A stretch of 64,000 bases of DNA from Neobacillus vireti (GTDB taxonomy: Bacteria > Bacillota > Bacilli > Bacillales > Cytobacillaceae). The translations under genes were made by a program, and so were the position numbers. Within the stretch, counting starts at the first letter, position 1. Every line of letters starts with the position of its first letter. The stretch lies in assembly GCF_001026695.1 (NCBI RefSeq), contig NZ_LDNB01000017.1:310206-374205 (forward strand), read 5' to 3'. The notes beneath the pieces are model-generated. The model saw only the letters and a program-made list of their open reading frames with translations, did not search any database and was not told the origin of the DNA. Below are positions 52,313 to 60,675 of this stretch, one piece after another.

Positions 52313-55018
52313 TTAGGCTTGTAATTTTTCACGAAGAACCATTTGCAGGATTCCGCCGTGACGATAGTAATCAATTTCAACTTCAGAGTCGAAGCGAACA
52401 AGAACTTCAAATTCTTTCTTGTTTCCAGCTTCGTCTGTAGCTGTCACTTTTAGAAGATCACGTGGTTTTACGTTTTCGCCCACTTGGACATCAATCGTTT
52501 CTTTGCCAGTTAATCCAAGTGTTTCAGCGCTTTCGCCTTCTTTAAATTGAAGAGGAAGCACACCCATCAACACAAGGTTTGAACGGTGAATACGCTCAAA
52601 GCTTTCAGCAAGAACAGTTTTAATACCAAGCAGGTTGGTACCTTTGGCAGCCCAGTCACGTGAAGAGCCCATGCCGTAATCTTTACCAGCAAGAACAATC
52701 AAGCCAGTACCGTTTTCTTTGTACTTCATGCAAGCATCGTAAATTGATGTCACTTCGCCAGTTGGCCAGTACGTCGTAAAGCCGCCTTCTGTGCCTGGTG
52801 CGATTTGGTTGCGGATACGGATGTTTGCGAATGTTCCGCGCATCATCACTTCGTGGTTTCCACGGCGTGAACCGTAAGAGTTAAAGTCACGCGGCTGAAC
52901 GCCTTTTTCAAGCAAGTATTTACCAGCTGGAGTATTTTTACCAATCGCTCCTGCAGGTGAAATATGGTCAGTTGTAACAGAGTCACCAAATTTACCAACC
53001 ACACGAAGTCCTGTTAAAGGCTCAACAGTACCCGGTTCTGGTGATAAACCTTCAAAGAATGGCGGGTTAGCAATATAAGTTGAATTTTCATCCCAAGTAT
53101 ATAACGGCTCATTGCTTGTTTGGATTTCGTTCCAACGCTCGTTGTCACCGAACACGTTCTCATATTCTTTACGGAATAGTTCCGGAGTTACCGTGCGCTT
53201 GACTACGTCATTTACTTCTGCAGTTGATGGCCAAACATCCTTGAAGAAGACATCATTGCCGTCTTTGTCTTTACCAATTGGTTCTAATGCGAAATCAATG
53301 TTCACTGTACCAGCAAGTGCATATGCGACTACAAGCGGCGGTGATGCAAGATAGTTCGCTTTAACAAGCGGATGAATACGTCCTTCAAAGTTACGGTTAC
53401 CTGAAAGAACAGATGTCACTAATAAGTCGTTTTCCGCGATCGTCTTTTCAATTTCTTCTTTTAGTGGACCGGAGTTACCGATACATGTTGTACAGCCGTA
53501 ACCAACAAGGTTGAAGCCAATTTGCTCAAGGTATGGCAGTAAGCCGGAATCACGAAGGTACCCAGTTACAACTTTAGATCCTGGTGCTAAAGAAGTTTTA
53601 ACAAACTTCGGAACTTCCATTCCAAGTTCAACGGCTTTTTTAGCTACTAGACCTGCCCCCACTAATACATATGGGTTAGAAGTGTTAGTACAACTGGTAA
53701 TGGAAGCAATCGCTACAGCACCTGTTTTAATTTCTGTTTCGTCGCCATTCGAGAATTTAATGGTTGCTGACTTATCAAGTTCGGTGCCTTGTAAACCAAA
53801 GCCTTGGTTTCCTTGCGGGGCAGAAACAGCTTTAACGAATTCTTGTTTCATTTTTGAAAGTGGAATCAAATCCTGTGGACGTTTTGGACCAGATAGATTT
53901 GCTTCAATTTCAGTTAGATCGATTTCGATTACGTTTGTATAAACTGGCTCAAATGATGGATCGAAGAATAAGCCGTTTGCTTTGCAATATTCTTCCACCA
54001 CTTTGACTTGCTCTTCTTCACGGCCAGTTAAGCGCATATAACCAAGTGATTCATCATCAATCGGGAAGAATCCGCATGTAGCCCCATATTCAGGAGCCAT
54101 GTTAGCAATGGTTGCACGGTCTGCAAGCGGCAGTGAAGTTACACCAGGTCCGAAATATTCTACGAATTTACCTACAACACCATGTTTACGAAGAACTTGC
54201 GTTACTTTTAAAGCAAGGTCTGTTGCTGTTGCCCCGTTTGGAAGCTCGCCAAGTAATTTAACACCGACAACTTCAGGTACAGGGAAATATGATGGCTGTC
54301 CAAGCATTCCAGCTTCTGCTTCAATCCCGCCAACTCCCCAGCCAAGAACGCCAAGACCGTTAATCATCGTGGTATGTGAGTCAGTACCAACAAGTGTATC
54401 TGGGTATGCTTCTAGTTCACCGTCTGTTTCAGCCACGTGAACAACATCAGCCAAGTATTCAAGGTTAACTTGGTGAACGATTCCTGTTGCAGGCGGAACC
54501 GCACGGTAGTTATTGAAAGATTTTTGTGCCCAGTTTAAGAACTGATAGCGCTCAGCATTTCGTTCGAATTCGAAATCCATGTTAATTTTTAACGCATCAT
54601 CAGAACCATAGGCATCAACCTGTACGGAGTGGTCGATAACAAGATCAACTGTTTTCTCAGGATTGATTTTGTCGGGGTCGCCGCCAAGGTCTGCCATTGC
54701 TTTTCTTAAGGAAGCAAGGTCGACAACCGCTGGAACGCCTGTGAAGTCTTGGAGAATAACACGCGCTGGTTTGAATGGAACATCCACTTCTTTCAGCTCA
54801 TCTGTTCCCCATTTCGCTAAGTTTTCAACATGCTCTTTTGTGATTACACGGCCATCATATTGGCGAAGTACGGATTCAAGTAAAACTTTTACGGAATATG
54901 GCAATTTAGATACCTTGCCAATCCCGGCTTCTTCCAATGCATTTAAACGGTAATAGTGGTAGTTTTTGCCGTTCGCTTCAAAGGAAGCGCGTGCGTTAAA
55001 TACATCATTTTTTACCAT
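52313..55018 (-). CDS. citB: Aconitate hydratase (AcnA type)
   Basis: 901 residues. It isomerises citrate to isocitrate in the TCA cycle and, without its cluster, can bind iron-response RNA in Bacillus. The 4Fe-4S ligands are Cys in SITSCTNTSNPYVLVG and the pair in GYGCTTCIGNSGPL. GTDSHTTMINGLGVLGWGVG and GSSRDWAAKGTNLLG are active-site segments. The start ATG 55018 has GAGGGGG 8 bp upstream; the eight-codon longer frame would include that site. Upstream CcpC-type boxes agree with citrate-dependent control. The gene is monocistronic. Confidence 0.96.
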   Translation of the reverse strand: MVKNDVFNARASFEANGKNYHYYRLNALEEAGIGKVSKLPYSVKVLLESVLRQYDGRVITKEHVENLAKWGTDELKEVDVPFKPARVILQDFTGVPAVVDLASLRKAMADLGGDPDKINPEKTVDLVIDHSVQVDAYGSDDALKINMDFEFERNAERYQFLNWAQKSFNNYRAVPPATGIVHQVNLEYLADVVHVAETDGELEAYPDTLVGTDSHTTMINGLGVLGWGVGGIEAEAGMLGQPSYFPVPEVVGVKLLGELPNGATATDLALKVTQVLRKHGVVGKFVEYFGPGVTSLPLADRATIANMAPEYGATCGFFPIDDESLGYMRLTGREEEQVKVVEEYCKANGLFFDPSFEPVYTNVIEIDLTEIEANLSGPKRPQDLIPLSKMKQEFVKAVSAPQGNQGFGLQGTELDKSATIKFSNGDETEIKTGAVAIASITSCTNTSNPYVLVGAGLVAKKAVELGMEVPKFVKTSLAPGSKVVTGYLRDSGLLPYLEQIGFNLVGYGCTTCIGNSGPLKEEIEKTIAENDLLVTSVLSGNRNFEGRIHPLVKANYLASPPLVVAYALAGTVNIDFALEPIGKDKDGNDVFFKDVWPSTAEVNDVVKRTVTPELFRKEYENVFGDNERWNEIQTSNEPLYTWDENSTYIANPPFFEGLSPEPGTVEPLTGLRVVGKFGDSVTTDHISPAGAIGKNTPAGKYLLEKGVQPRDFNSYGSRRGNHEVMMRGTFANIRIRNQIAPGTEGGFTTYWPTGEVTSIYDACMKYKENGTGLIVLAGKDYGMGSSRDWAAKGTNLLGIKTVLAESFERIHRSNLVLMGVLPLQFKEGESAETLGLTGKETIDVQVGENVKPRDLLKVTATDEAGNKKEFEVLVRFDSEVEIDYYRHGGILQMVLREKLQA

Positions 55019-55114
55019 GTGTAAAACCCCCTCATTCGTCATAATAAAACAAAGTTAACGAAAAGTCGAAAAATTTGAATTTTCCCATCCAGCTTCACTT
55101 TTCTCACAATTCTT

Positions 55115-55181
55115 ATCTTAATACAACCGTTTACATAAGTAAATAACAAGAAAGTTATTGCGATTGATAAGTTTTTCTTAT
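55115..55181 (-). promoter_or_regulatory. citB promoter with CcpC-type operators
   Basis: On the minus strand, -35 TTTACT (55143-55138) and -10 TAAGAT (55120-55115) are 17 bp apart, giving a start near 55108. ATAA-N7-TTAT (55167-55181) is centred near -66 and a half-site (55135-55138) lies near -27. This is the arrangement known for CcpC on B. subtilis citB. A second ATAA-N8-TTAT is at 55143-55158. Confidence 0.75.
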
Positions 55182-55346
55182 GTTTTTTATGTGATTTGTT
55201 CGGAATATTTTGAAAATCGTATAAACGCTAGAGTGAATTTAATTTAGGGAAAGTCCTCTTCTTCCTTAATATTATCTCAAAAAACTTTTTCATTGTCATT
55301 TTTCAAGACATAAAGGAAATAGTAACTGTATTGGGAGGTGAATAAT

Positions 55347-55499
55347 ATGGTAAAACGAAAGTCTAATCATGTAATTCCTGGAATGAATGCTGCTAATGGG
55401 CAAGGTAAAGGAGCAGGTTTTAACGAGGAATTGGCCAGTGAACCGGAATTAACAGCAATAGAGAGAATGAACAATAAAAAGCGTAAGAAAAATCAATAA
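55347..55499 (+). CDS. sspO: Small acid-soluble spore protein O
   Basis: 50 residues: MVKRKSNHVIPGMNAANGQG, KGAGFNEELASEPELTAIER and MNNKKRKKNQ. KRKxNHVIxGMNAAxxQGxGAG and the end NNKKRKxNQ are the SspO (CotK) signature. ATG 55347 follows GGGAGGTG by 7 bp. SspO is a forespore protein of the mature spore core. It lies divergent from citB, as in B. subtilis. Confidence 0.94.
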   Translation: MVKRKSNHVIPGMNAANGQGKGAGFNEELASEPELTAIERMNNKKRKKNQ

Positions 55500-55549
55500 A
55501 AAAGCAGAAAGGGGTGGCCTGTTTGTCAAGGCTCCCCTTCATGCTTTAC

Positions 55550-55819
55550 CTATTCGGTCTGATTCACTTCGGAAACCATATTTTGCAGGTCTTGTTGAAA
55601 TTGTTCTAACTGTGATCTTTGGTGTTCAGAAGCTACTTCAAGAGCATTTTCAATTTGCTGGTAGGCTTCATTTACTTCATTTTTTAAATGTTTAAGCTGA
55701 TGGCCATAACTGGCACTATCACTAACGATTGTTTCGAACAGCCCTTGGGCCTCCTCATATCCTTGCTGTGCTGCTTGAAAAGCTTGTTGTTTGTCCTTGT
55801 TGTAAGGATATTTTTGCAT
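55550..55819 (-). CDS. Small helical protein of unknown function
   Basis: 89 residues, almost all predicted helix and rich in Gln and Glu (AFQAAQQGYEEAQGLFETIV, LKHLKNEVNEAYQQIENALE, QLEQFQQDLQNMVSEV), suggesting a coiled coil. No signal or membrane span. It stands between sspO and sspP on the opposite strand, starting at ATG 55819 with GGAGTG 7 bp upstream. A spore role is only suggested by position. I do not recognise the family. Confidence 0.6.
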   Translation of the reverse strand: MQKYPYNKDKQQAFQAAQQGYEEAQGLFETIVSDSASYGHQLKHLKNEVNEAYQQIENALEVASEHQRSQLEQFQQDLQNMVSEVNQTE

Positions 55820-55934
55820 GGTTCTGTATCACTCCTTCAATTTGTATACCCATTAAATTGCACAGAACAATAAAAAATATTCGGGCATAAAAAGATTTAA
55901 TGATTACATCCTATTACTGAGGAGGGATAAAAAA

Positions 55935-56072
55935 ATGAACAAAAACGACGGCAAAGATATGCGAAAAAACGCGCCAAAGCAATCCGGGCAGCCGGAACCA
56001 TTAAGCGGTTCTCACAAAGTAAAGAATCGCAATCATACCCGGGCAAAACACAACTCACACCATGATATGTAA
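55935..56072 (+). CDS. sspP: Small acid-soluble spore protein P
   Basis: 45 residues: MNKNDGKDMRKNAPKQSGQP, EPLSGSHKVKNRNHTRAKHN and SHHDM. PGQPEPLSGSxKVKNRNHTRxKHNxxHDM is the SspP (CotL) signature. ATG 55935 has GAGGAGGGAT upstream. In B. subtilis sspO and sspP are adjacent in one unit; here an extra minus-strand gene separates them. Confidence 0.94.
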   Translation: MNKNDGKDMRKNAPKQSGQPEPLSGSHKVKNRNHTRAKHNSHHDM

Positions 56073-56081
56073 TAGTAAGAA

Positions 56082-56108
56082 AAACCCCTCATACATTAAG
56101 AGGGGTTT
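56082..56108. terminator. Bidirectional terminator shared by sspP and selA
   Basis: AAACCCCTC and GAGGGGTTT form a perfect 9 bp stem that overlaps the last codons of selA. Confidence 0.85.
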
Positions 56109-57514
56109 CCTACATTTATTAATTTTTCAAGTAAGATCGCTTCTTCTTTGAGTGTAACGGTTCTTAAGTCAATAATAAATTCCTCTTTTTGAATACGTGC
56201 GACAATTGCTGGCTTTGATTCAGTGCGCAGTTTTCTGCCGAGCTGTTCAGCCGTTAGGAACTCATGTATTAAAGCAATCACAATGGTTGGAAGCACAACG
56301 TCCGGCATCGTCCCCCCGCCAACTTGACTAGTATCCGGAATTATTTTTGTCTGAAAGGCGCTTGTCCTTTGTAACAAATTTGAAACGAAGCCCCTAGACC
56401 TTTCGTCTAATTCATTAATAGTAACTAATAAATCACGGATAACGGGGATATTTCGCATTGCTTTTTCACCGCGGGCATAATCAATTAAAGTCCCCTCTAG
56501 CGCAGCTAACGTCATCTTATCGACCCGGACTACTCTAGCTAACTGATGTTTTTTCAAACAATCAATTATTTCTTTTTTTCCGGCAATAATCCCAGCTTGT
56601 GGACCGCCAAGGAGCTTGTCTCCACTAAAGGTTACGACATCTGCCCCCATTTCAATGACCTCTTTAACAACCGGTTCTTCACCTATTCCATGCTTCCTGA
56701 AGTCGTAAAGTGCACCACTGCCAAGGTCTTCATAAAAAATAACATCATCAAGTCTTTTGGTTAAATCTATTAGCTCTTCCGTCTCGACTGATTTGGTGAA
56801 ACCGACGACCTTAAAGTTGCTCGTATGGACCTTCATGACAATCGCCGTTTCAGGAGTTACGGCGTTCTCGTAATCGTAAAGATGTGTTTTGTTAGTTGTT
56901 CCTACTTCTACTAATTGTGCGCCACTTTCCTCCATTATCGAGGAAATCCTAAAAGATCCGCCAATTTCAACTAGCTGCCCCCTTGATACAATGACCTCTT
57001 TATTCTTAGCCATTGCCCTTAAAACTAAATAAACAGCAGATGCGTTATTATTGACGACCATTGCCGCTTCAGCACCGGTGATTTCCTTTACAAGTGCTTC
57101 AACATGACTATGCCGTGACCCCCGCGTACCTTCATTTAACTTATATTCTAGATTTGAATAATTTCTGGCTGTTTCCACTACATGGCTAATTGCATTTTCG
57201 CTTAATCTCGCTCTGCCGAGATTGGTATGTAGTATCGTCCCCGTAGCATTGATGACCTTTTCAATTGTATAGGAAAAATGCTTGTTTAAATTCGTTTCCA
57301 GGATAGCAAACAACTCTTCGATAAAGCGGTTTGTCCCGGGTCTAGCGCCTGCCCATTTATCATGAATGATGTTATCCCTTATTTGATCGACAACATCTTT
57401 TAACTGCTTCGTAAGTTGCAGGTGATCAAGATTACTCTCTTCTTGCATTGACATAAACGTATCATGACTTTGCAGCTCATGGATGGCCGGAATTGAACGT
57501 AACCATTCTTTCAC
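56096..57514 (-). CDS. selA: L-seryl-tRNA(Sec) selenium transferase
   Basis: 472 residues, the normal SelA length. It converts seryl-tRNA(Sec) to selenocysteyl-tRNA(Sec) using selenophosphate and PLP. The PLP-binding Lys is in TFSGDKLLGGPQAG. NATGTILHTNLGRARLS, NYSNLEYKLNEGTRGSRHSH and EDLGSGALYD are typical. The GTG at 57514 (VKEWLRSIPAIHEL) is preferred, with GGAG 9 bp upstream; the frame to 57532 is longer by six codons. With selD nearby it shows that this organism inserts selenocysteine. selB and the tRNA(Sec) gene are not in the window. Confidence 0.94.
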   Translation of the reverse strand: MKEWLRSIPAIHELQSHDTFMSMQEESNLDHLQLTKQLKDVVDQIRDNIIHDKWAGARPGTNRFIEELFAILETNLNKHFSYTIEKVINATGTILHTNLGRARLSENAISHVVETARNYSNLEYKLNEGTRGSRHSHVEALVKEITGAEAAMVVNNNASAVYLVLRAMAKNKEVIVSRGQLVEIGGSFRISSIMEESGAQLVEVGTTNKTHLYDYENAVTPETAIVMKVHTSNFKVVGFTKSVETEELIDLTKRLDDVIFYEDLGSGALYDFRKHGIGEEPVVKEVIEMGADVVTFSGDKLLGGPQAGIIAGKKEIIDCLKKHQLARVVRVDKMTLAALEGTLIDYARGEKAMRNIPVIRDLLVTINELDERSRGFVSNLLQRTSAFQTKIIPDTSQVGGGTMPDVVLPTIVIALIHEFLTAEQLGRKLRTESKPAIVARIQKEEFIIDLRTVTLKEEAILLEKLINVGNPS

Positions 57515-57618
57515 AAGAAAAAACTCCTTCACTTATCCTTCTTTTTTCCTATTATATCACAACCGTTTCACGTTTTAATTCCGAATGAATAAAATGAAAC
57601 GAGCAAGGGGGATTGGAA

Positions 57619-58017
57619 ATGACAAAAAAGAAAGATGATCAAAACCAGGATTTTGATTTTGATTTAATAGAGAAATGGCTGGAAAACTATTTTCTTGATC
57701 CATTGACCTCTTATTATGACCAAACACAATTCCAAATCGATGTTTACGAAACTGACAAGGAATGGATTGTCGAAGCCATTTTAAACGAGTTTGAGGCTTC
57801 GGAAATTCGGGTGTATATAGAGGAAGAAAAATTATTTATTTCTGCAGCTAAATACCCCCCTTCCCCAGACAACCAAAAACGTGTTCGTTCCATTGAATTC
57901 CCCTTTAAGATAAATCAACAAGAAATATCGGCTTCTTTTTTAAATGGGATCCTTGAAATATTTATTTCCAAGACAAAAAAAGGAACAGGGAAAAACAGAT
58001 ATATTACATTCCCTTAA
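57619..58017 (+). CDS. Hsp20/alpha-crystallin-like protein
   Basis: 132 residues with an alpha-crystallin-like core: FQIDVYETDKEWIVEAILNE, IRVYIEEEKLFISAAKY, KRVRSIEFPFKINQQEISAS and FLNGILEIFISKTKKG, the last close to the GxLxI/V motif. It resembles spore-associated small heat-shock proteins such as CotP, but the link is loose. ATG 57619 is chosen, with AAGGGGG 8 bp upstream; the TTG at 57613 is too close. It lies between selA and the SelW-like gene, divergent from selA. Confidence 0.75.
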   Translation: MTKKKDDQNQDFDFDLIEKWLENYFLDPLTSYYDQTQFQIDVYETDKEWIVEAILNEFEASEIRVYIEEEKLFISAAKYPPSPDNQKRVRSIEFPFKINQQEISASFLNGILEIFISKTKKGTGKNRYITFP

Positions 58018-58096
58018 TTTCCTTTATGGTAACTTTTTTAAAGGTAGTTTACATAACATTATTATCAGAAATACCACGTAAAAATAAAGATTAGAT

Positions 58097-58336
58097 TTAC
58101 TTCGCAGAAATAATATCAATTATTTCTGTTGTATCTGGAAAAATTCCTGTGTCAAGCTTTGAGTATATCTTCTCCCCATTAACTGTCACTTCGAACGCGC
58201 CCCCGGAACTAGGGATTAGTTCTACCTTTTGAATATCTCGATAAAAATGGTTAAACAACTCTTCCGCGAAACTCGCAGCTTTTGGTGAATAGTTTCACTG
58301 CATGCAGAATTCGACAATAACATGATAGTTTTTCAT
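58097..58336 (-). CDS. SelW/Rdx-family selenoprotein with C-x-x-Sec motif
   Basis: 79 residues if the in-frame TGA at 58297-58295 is read as selenocysteine. The N-terminus MKNYHVIVEFCMQ-Sec-NYSP places the redox pair C11-x-x-U14 exactly where SelW/SelT/SelH-type (Rdx) proteins have CxxU or CxxC. It continues KAASFAEELFNHFYRDIQKV, IPSSGGAFEVTVNGEKIYSK and LDTGIFPDTTEIIDII, all Rdx-like. ATG 58336 has AAGGAGG 8 bp upstream. Directly 3' of UGA, CUGCGA and UCGCGG can form a hairpin with a GUU loop, a possible SECIS. It is divergent from selD. Without readthrough it would be a 13-residue stub, so ORF callers miss it. Confidence 0.85.
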
Positions 58337-58358
58337 TGAAATTACCTCCTTATTTTCC

Positions 58359-58372
58359 AACATCTAGATGTT
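58359..58372. promoter_or_regulatory. Palindrome between selW-like gene and selD
   Basis: AACATCTAGATGTT is a perfect 14 bp palindrome 23 bp before the selW-like start, within the divergent control region. It could be an operator for either gene. The regulator is unknown. Confidence 0.45.
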
Positions 58373-58470
58373 AGAAATATCTTATCTCATCAGCTGTTAT
58401 AGGGCAAATATATAGCACTTGTAGTGCGGAATTATGACGAAACAGTTATACTAATAAAATGGAGGTGGAC

Positions 58471-59526
58471 ATGTTGAGTGAACAAGAAAAAATTCGCCTG
58501 ACCTCTTTATCTACAAAAGCTGGTTGAGGCTGCAAAATTGGTCCTGAGGACCTGGCGCAAGTGTTGCGCTTATTACCGAAACAAGAACCTGTCCCAGAAT
58601 TATTAGTGGGTCTTGATACTTCCGATGACGCTGGTGTTTATCGGTTAACAGACACGATAGCACTTATTCAGACCGTTGACTACTTTACTCCAATCGTCGA
58701 TGATCCCTATATGTTCGGGCAAATTACGGCTGCAAACGCATTAAGCGATGTCTATGCAATGGGGGGAGAACCGAAAACAGTATTGAATATTGTCGGCTAT
58801 CCAATCAAAAAGCTTGGTGCGGACATGCTTGCCGAGATACTTCGCGGTGCTGCTGATAAAGTTAAAGAAGCTGGTGCGATTACGATTGGCGGCCATTCGA
58901 TTGATGATCAAGAACCTAAGTTTGGCCTGTCAGTTACAGGAATTGTTCATCCGGATAAAGTCTGGAAAAACGTTGGAGCGAAACCCGGCGATGTCCTTGT
59001 TTTAACAAAACCGATAGGTGTGGGCATCTTGACAACTGGAATAAAAAGAAGCGTCGTAACGCCGGAGCAGGAACAACTGGTAACAGACACGATGGCAATG
59101 CTGAATAAAACGGCTTCAGAAGTATTAACGGACTATCACCCGCATTCCGTTACAGATGTAACTGGATTTGGCTTACTTGGTCACGGGAGTGAAATGGCTC
59201 GCGGAAGTGACGTAAGCTTTGAAATCTCGTTTAGCCAAGTGCCCATTCTTGAAGGAGCAGTCGAGTTAGCAAGAGATGGTGTTGTACCAGGAGGCTCTAA
59301 GTCGAATCATAAATGGTTAGCTGACGATGTCAGTTACGACGATATTTTGCCGGAAGAACAGCTAGTCCTTTGTGATGCGATTACTTCGGGTGGTCTGCTC
59401 GTTGCGATTAGTGAAGAAGACGCGAATAAATACGTCAATAAACTTTATTCAAATGGATTGGTCCAAGCAGCAATCATTGGCCGAGTATCAGAAAAGAAAG
59501 ACAAACTTATTTATGTAAACCGCTGA
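58471..59526 (+). CDS. selD: Selenophosphate synthase, itself a selenoprotein
   Basis: 351 residues when read from ATG 58471 (GGAGGTGG upstream) through the TGA at 58525-58527. The residues around it, STKAG-Sec-GCKIGP, are the SelD active site, where Cys or Sec is catalytic, with the Lys after it. A frame that begins at 58561 would lack this site. The rest is typical: VGLDTSDDAGVYRLTDTIAL, GGHSIDDQEPKFGLSVTG, VTDVTGFGLLGHGSEMA. A hairpin GGUCC-UGA-GGACC (58540-58552) lies 13 nt after the UGA as a candidate SECIS. It makes selenophosphate from selenide and ATP. Confidence 0.92.
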
Positions 59527-59602
59527 TAGCGAGGCATTTATAGCATCGCTATTTCTCTTTCATTCATATGCGGGGAAGCATTCATAAACCGATATCCTTG
59601 TT

Positions 59603-59644
59603 AAAAAACTCCTGAACCTAATTTGGTTCAGGAGTTTTATTTTT
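59603..59644. terminator. Bidirectional terminator between selD and tdh
   Basis: AAAACTCCTGAACC and GGTTCAGGAGTTTT form a perfect 14 bp stem, flanked by A-rich and T-rich sequence. Confidence 0.92.
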
Positions 59645-60588
59645 TATAATTTCTGACGTAGTTTTTCAAGCATTTCCTTCGTCATTCTGTCTAAATCATA
59701 CTCAAATTTAAAGCCCCATTCTTCTTTTGCCGCCGTTGCATCAATCGAATTTGGCCAGCTATCCGCGATTTTTTGCCGAGCCGGATCGACATTATAAGAA
59801 ATTTCAAATCCGGGTACATACTTGGCAATACTTGAAGCAATTTCTTCAGGGTCAAAGCTCATTGCTGTCACATTGAAGGAGTTCCGGTGTATTAGCTTGG
59901 CTGAATCGGCCTCCATTAAATCAATGATTGCATTTAGAGCATCCGGCATATACATCATATCCATGTAAGTACCCTTATCAATGTATGAGGTATATTGGCC
60001 ATTTTTGACTGCTTCATAGTAAATTTCAACGGCATAATCTGTTGTCCCGCCGCCCGGAAGTGCCACATAGGAGATTAACCCTGGGAAACGTAAGCCGCGG
60101 GTATCGACAGCATATTTTTGATGGTAGTAGTCGGCCAATAACTCGCCGGCAACTTTGTTTACCCCATACATAGTGGAAGGGCGCATAATCGTATCCTGAG
60201 GTGTGTTATCCTTAGGAGTCGATGGACCAAAGGCGCCGATTGAGCTCGGGGTGAAAAATTGCGCGTTTAGCTCCCTTGCTGTTTCAAGCCCATTCAATAG
60301 TCCGCCCATATTTAAATTCCAGGCAAATACTGGCTTTGCTTCTGCTGTAGCTGATAGAAGTGCTGCCAAATGCATAACCGTATCCACCTTGTATTTCTTT
60401 GCTGTTTCCACCATTTGGTTTAGATTGGTCACATCGACCAATTCAAACGGACCGCTCTCGGCTGCCTCGCTGTCATTCTTTTTAATATCGGTGGCAATTA
60501 CATTATCTGTACCATAGATGTCTCTCAGCTTTAAGGTCAATTCAGAGCCAATTTGCCCTAAAGCACCTGTAATTAAAATACGCTTCAT
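59644..60588 (-). CDS. tdh: L-threonine 3-dehydrogenase, SDR type
   Basis: 314 residues of the UDP-epimerase-like threonine dehydrogenase, not the zinc MDR form. The NAD motif is ITGALGQIGSELT and the catalytic Tyr-Lys is in PSTMYGVNKVAGELLADYY. Thr in FTPSSIGAFGPSTP and LRFPGLISY are also typical. It oxidises threonine to 2-amino-3-ketobutyrate, the substrate of the enzyme encoded just upstream (kbl). ATG 60588 has GAGGACGGAG upstream. The two genes are 87 bp apart and co-directional. Confidence 0.93.
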   Translation of the reverse strand: MKRILITGALGQIGSELTLKLRDIYGTDNVIATDIKKNDSEAAESGPFELVDVTNLNQMVETAKKYKVDTVMHLAALLSATAEAKPVFAWNLNMGGLLNGLETARELNAQFFTPSSIGAFGPSTPKDNTPQDTIMRPSTMYGVNKVAGELLADYYHQKYAVDTRGLRFPGLISYVALPGGGTTDYAVEIYYEAVKNGQYTSYIDKGTYMDMMYMPDALNAIIDLMEADSAKLIHRNSFNVTAMSFDPEEIASSIAKYVPGFEISYNVDPARQKIADSWPNSIDATAAKEEWGFKFEYDLDRMTKEMLEKLRQKL

Positions 60589-60675
60589 TGTTTCTCCGTC
60601 CTCTTCACTTATGCTAAAAAATTCTGCTTTACTTTATAATTACGCCACCCTTTTATTGAAGGTGACTTTGCTGGA

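Noticed and set aside
53511..53942. Long plus-strand frame inside citB
   Set aside because: It is antisense to a highly conserved aconitase and its translation has no recognisable domain.
57515..58470. tRNA(Sec) gene in the selenium locus
   Set aside because: I looked for a long tRNA-like fold with a UCA anticodon in the gaps and found none.
58561..59526. selD starting at 58561
   Set aside because: This start drops the catalytic KAG-Sec-GCK segment, and the upstream frame is clearly coding once the TGA is read as selenocysteine.
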